Shown: piece after piece, positions 53,862 to 53,916 of the stretch
Layout: the number at the start of each line of letters is the position of its first letter
How positions within the stretch are numbered: position 1 is the first letter of the stretch
From: Myxococcales bacterium
GTDB lineage: Bacteria; Myxococcota_A; Polyangia; Polyangiales; Polyangiaceae
DNA: 53,916 nucleotides
Assembly: GCA_013297655.1 (NCBI GenBank)
Contig: JAAFHV010000020.1
Location: 4,779-58,694, forward strand
Direction of reading: 5' to 3'
Notes under the pieces: generated by a model
The model's database searches: none
Told to the model about the DNA's origin: nothing
Seen by the model: only the letters and a program-made list of their open reading frames with translations
Position numbers and translations under genes: made by a program

Positions 53862-53916
53862 TTTTTGCCTCCTTCGCAGGTGAGCGCGGCGCCCGTCTCG
53901 CCGCTGTCGAGGACAC

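Overview
The window is very GC-rich, almost fully coding, and uses GC-ending codons throughout. It carries eukaryote-like Ser/Thr kinases, large hybrid histidine kinases and lipoproteins with Asp/Ala/Pro-rich linkers. That mix points to a Myxococcota genome, most likely Polyangia-like. This is an inference from style and gene content; no rRNA, tRNA, CRISPR array or insertion sequence was seen.

Layout. 1-3174: end of an HTTM-like membrane protein, a 25-bp palindromic tandem repeat, a PPOX flavoprotein and a Tat-exported family 5 solute-binding protein. 3268-7053: a SWIM/SNF2 helicase. 7261-10449: small stress-type genes (hemerythrin with a coupled 52-residue ORF, SOUL haem-binding protein, CoA-binding protein, two small unknowns) and an 89-bp tandem duplication. 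10507-15459: a bacteriophytochrome hybrid kinase overlapping its heme oxygenase, divergent from a Ser/Thr kinase fused to a receiver. 15821-24517: an LEA-like protein, YihY/BrkB protein, TreZ and a giant TreX-TreY fusion, together making trehalose from glycogen. 24624-29088: two lipoproteins (EEP and SUMF1 folds) and a Ser/Thr kinase coupled to a secreted partner. 29343-38243: DUF2188, large catalase KatE, methyltransferase, DUF4142, DUF6328, a cytochrome c/copper monooxygenase-like lipoprotein and two small genes. 38437-45752: two coupled hybrid kinases, the first with about eleven tandem 92-residue poly-HAMP repeats. 45831-51187: PP2C phosphatase, coiled-coil lipoprotein, DUF1328, an NtrC-type regulator with a small kinase, and a GAF-PAS protein. 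51221-53916: PD40 lipoprotein, GST, a Cys-rich remnant and a small Pro-rich protein.

Main observation. Many of the stress-type genes have a sigma-54-like -24/-12 element (YGGCMCN-N4-TTGCW, always GG-N10-GC) directly upstream. About fourteen good examples lie between 7164 and 47752, serving the hemerythrin operon, SOUL, the LEA-YihY-TreZ operon, TreX-TreY, katE, DUF4142, the cytochrome/Cu protein, a 67-residue and a 100-residue gene, the poly-HAMP kinase, the coiled-coil lipoprotein and DUF1328. Where the element is 26 nt or more upstream of the start, a Shine-Dalgarno-like sequence follows it. Where it is placed so that transcription would begin at the start codon (four genes), no convincing Shine-Dalgarno is present. 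The window therefore reads as a stress-protection island (desiccation, oxidants, light, redox) that may be wired to sigma-54 and two-component/Ser-Thr kinase signalling. All promoter calls were made by eye and need a weight-matrix scan and transcript mapping.
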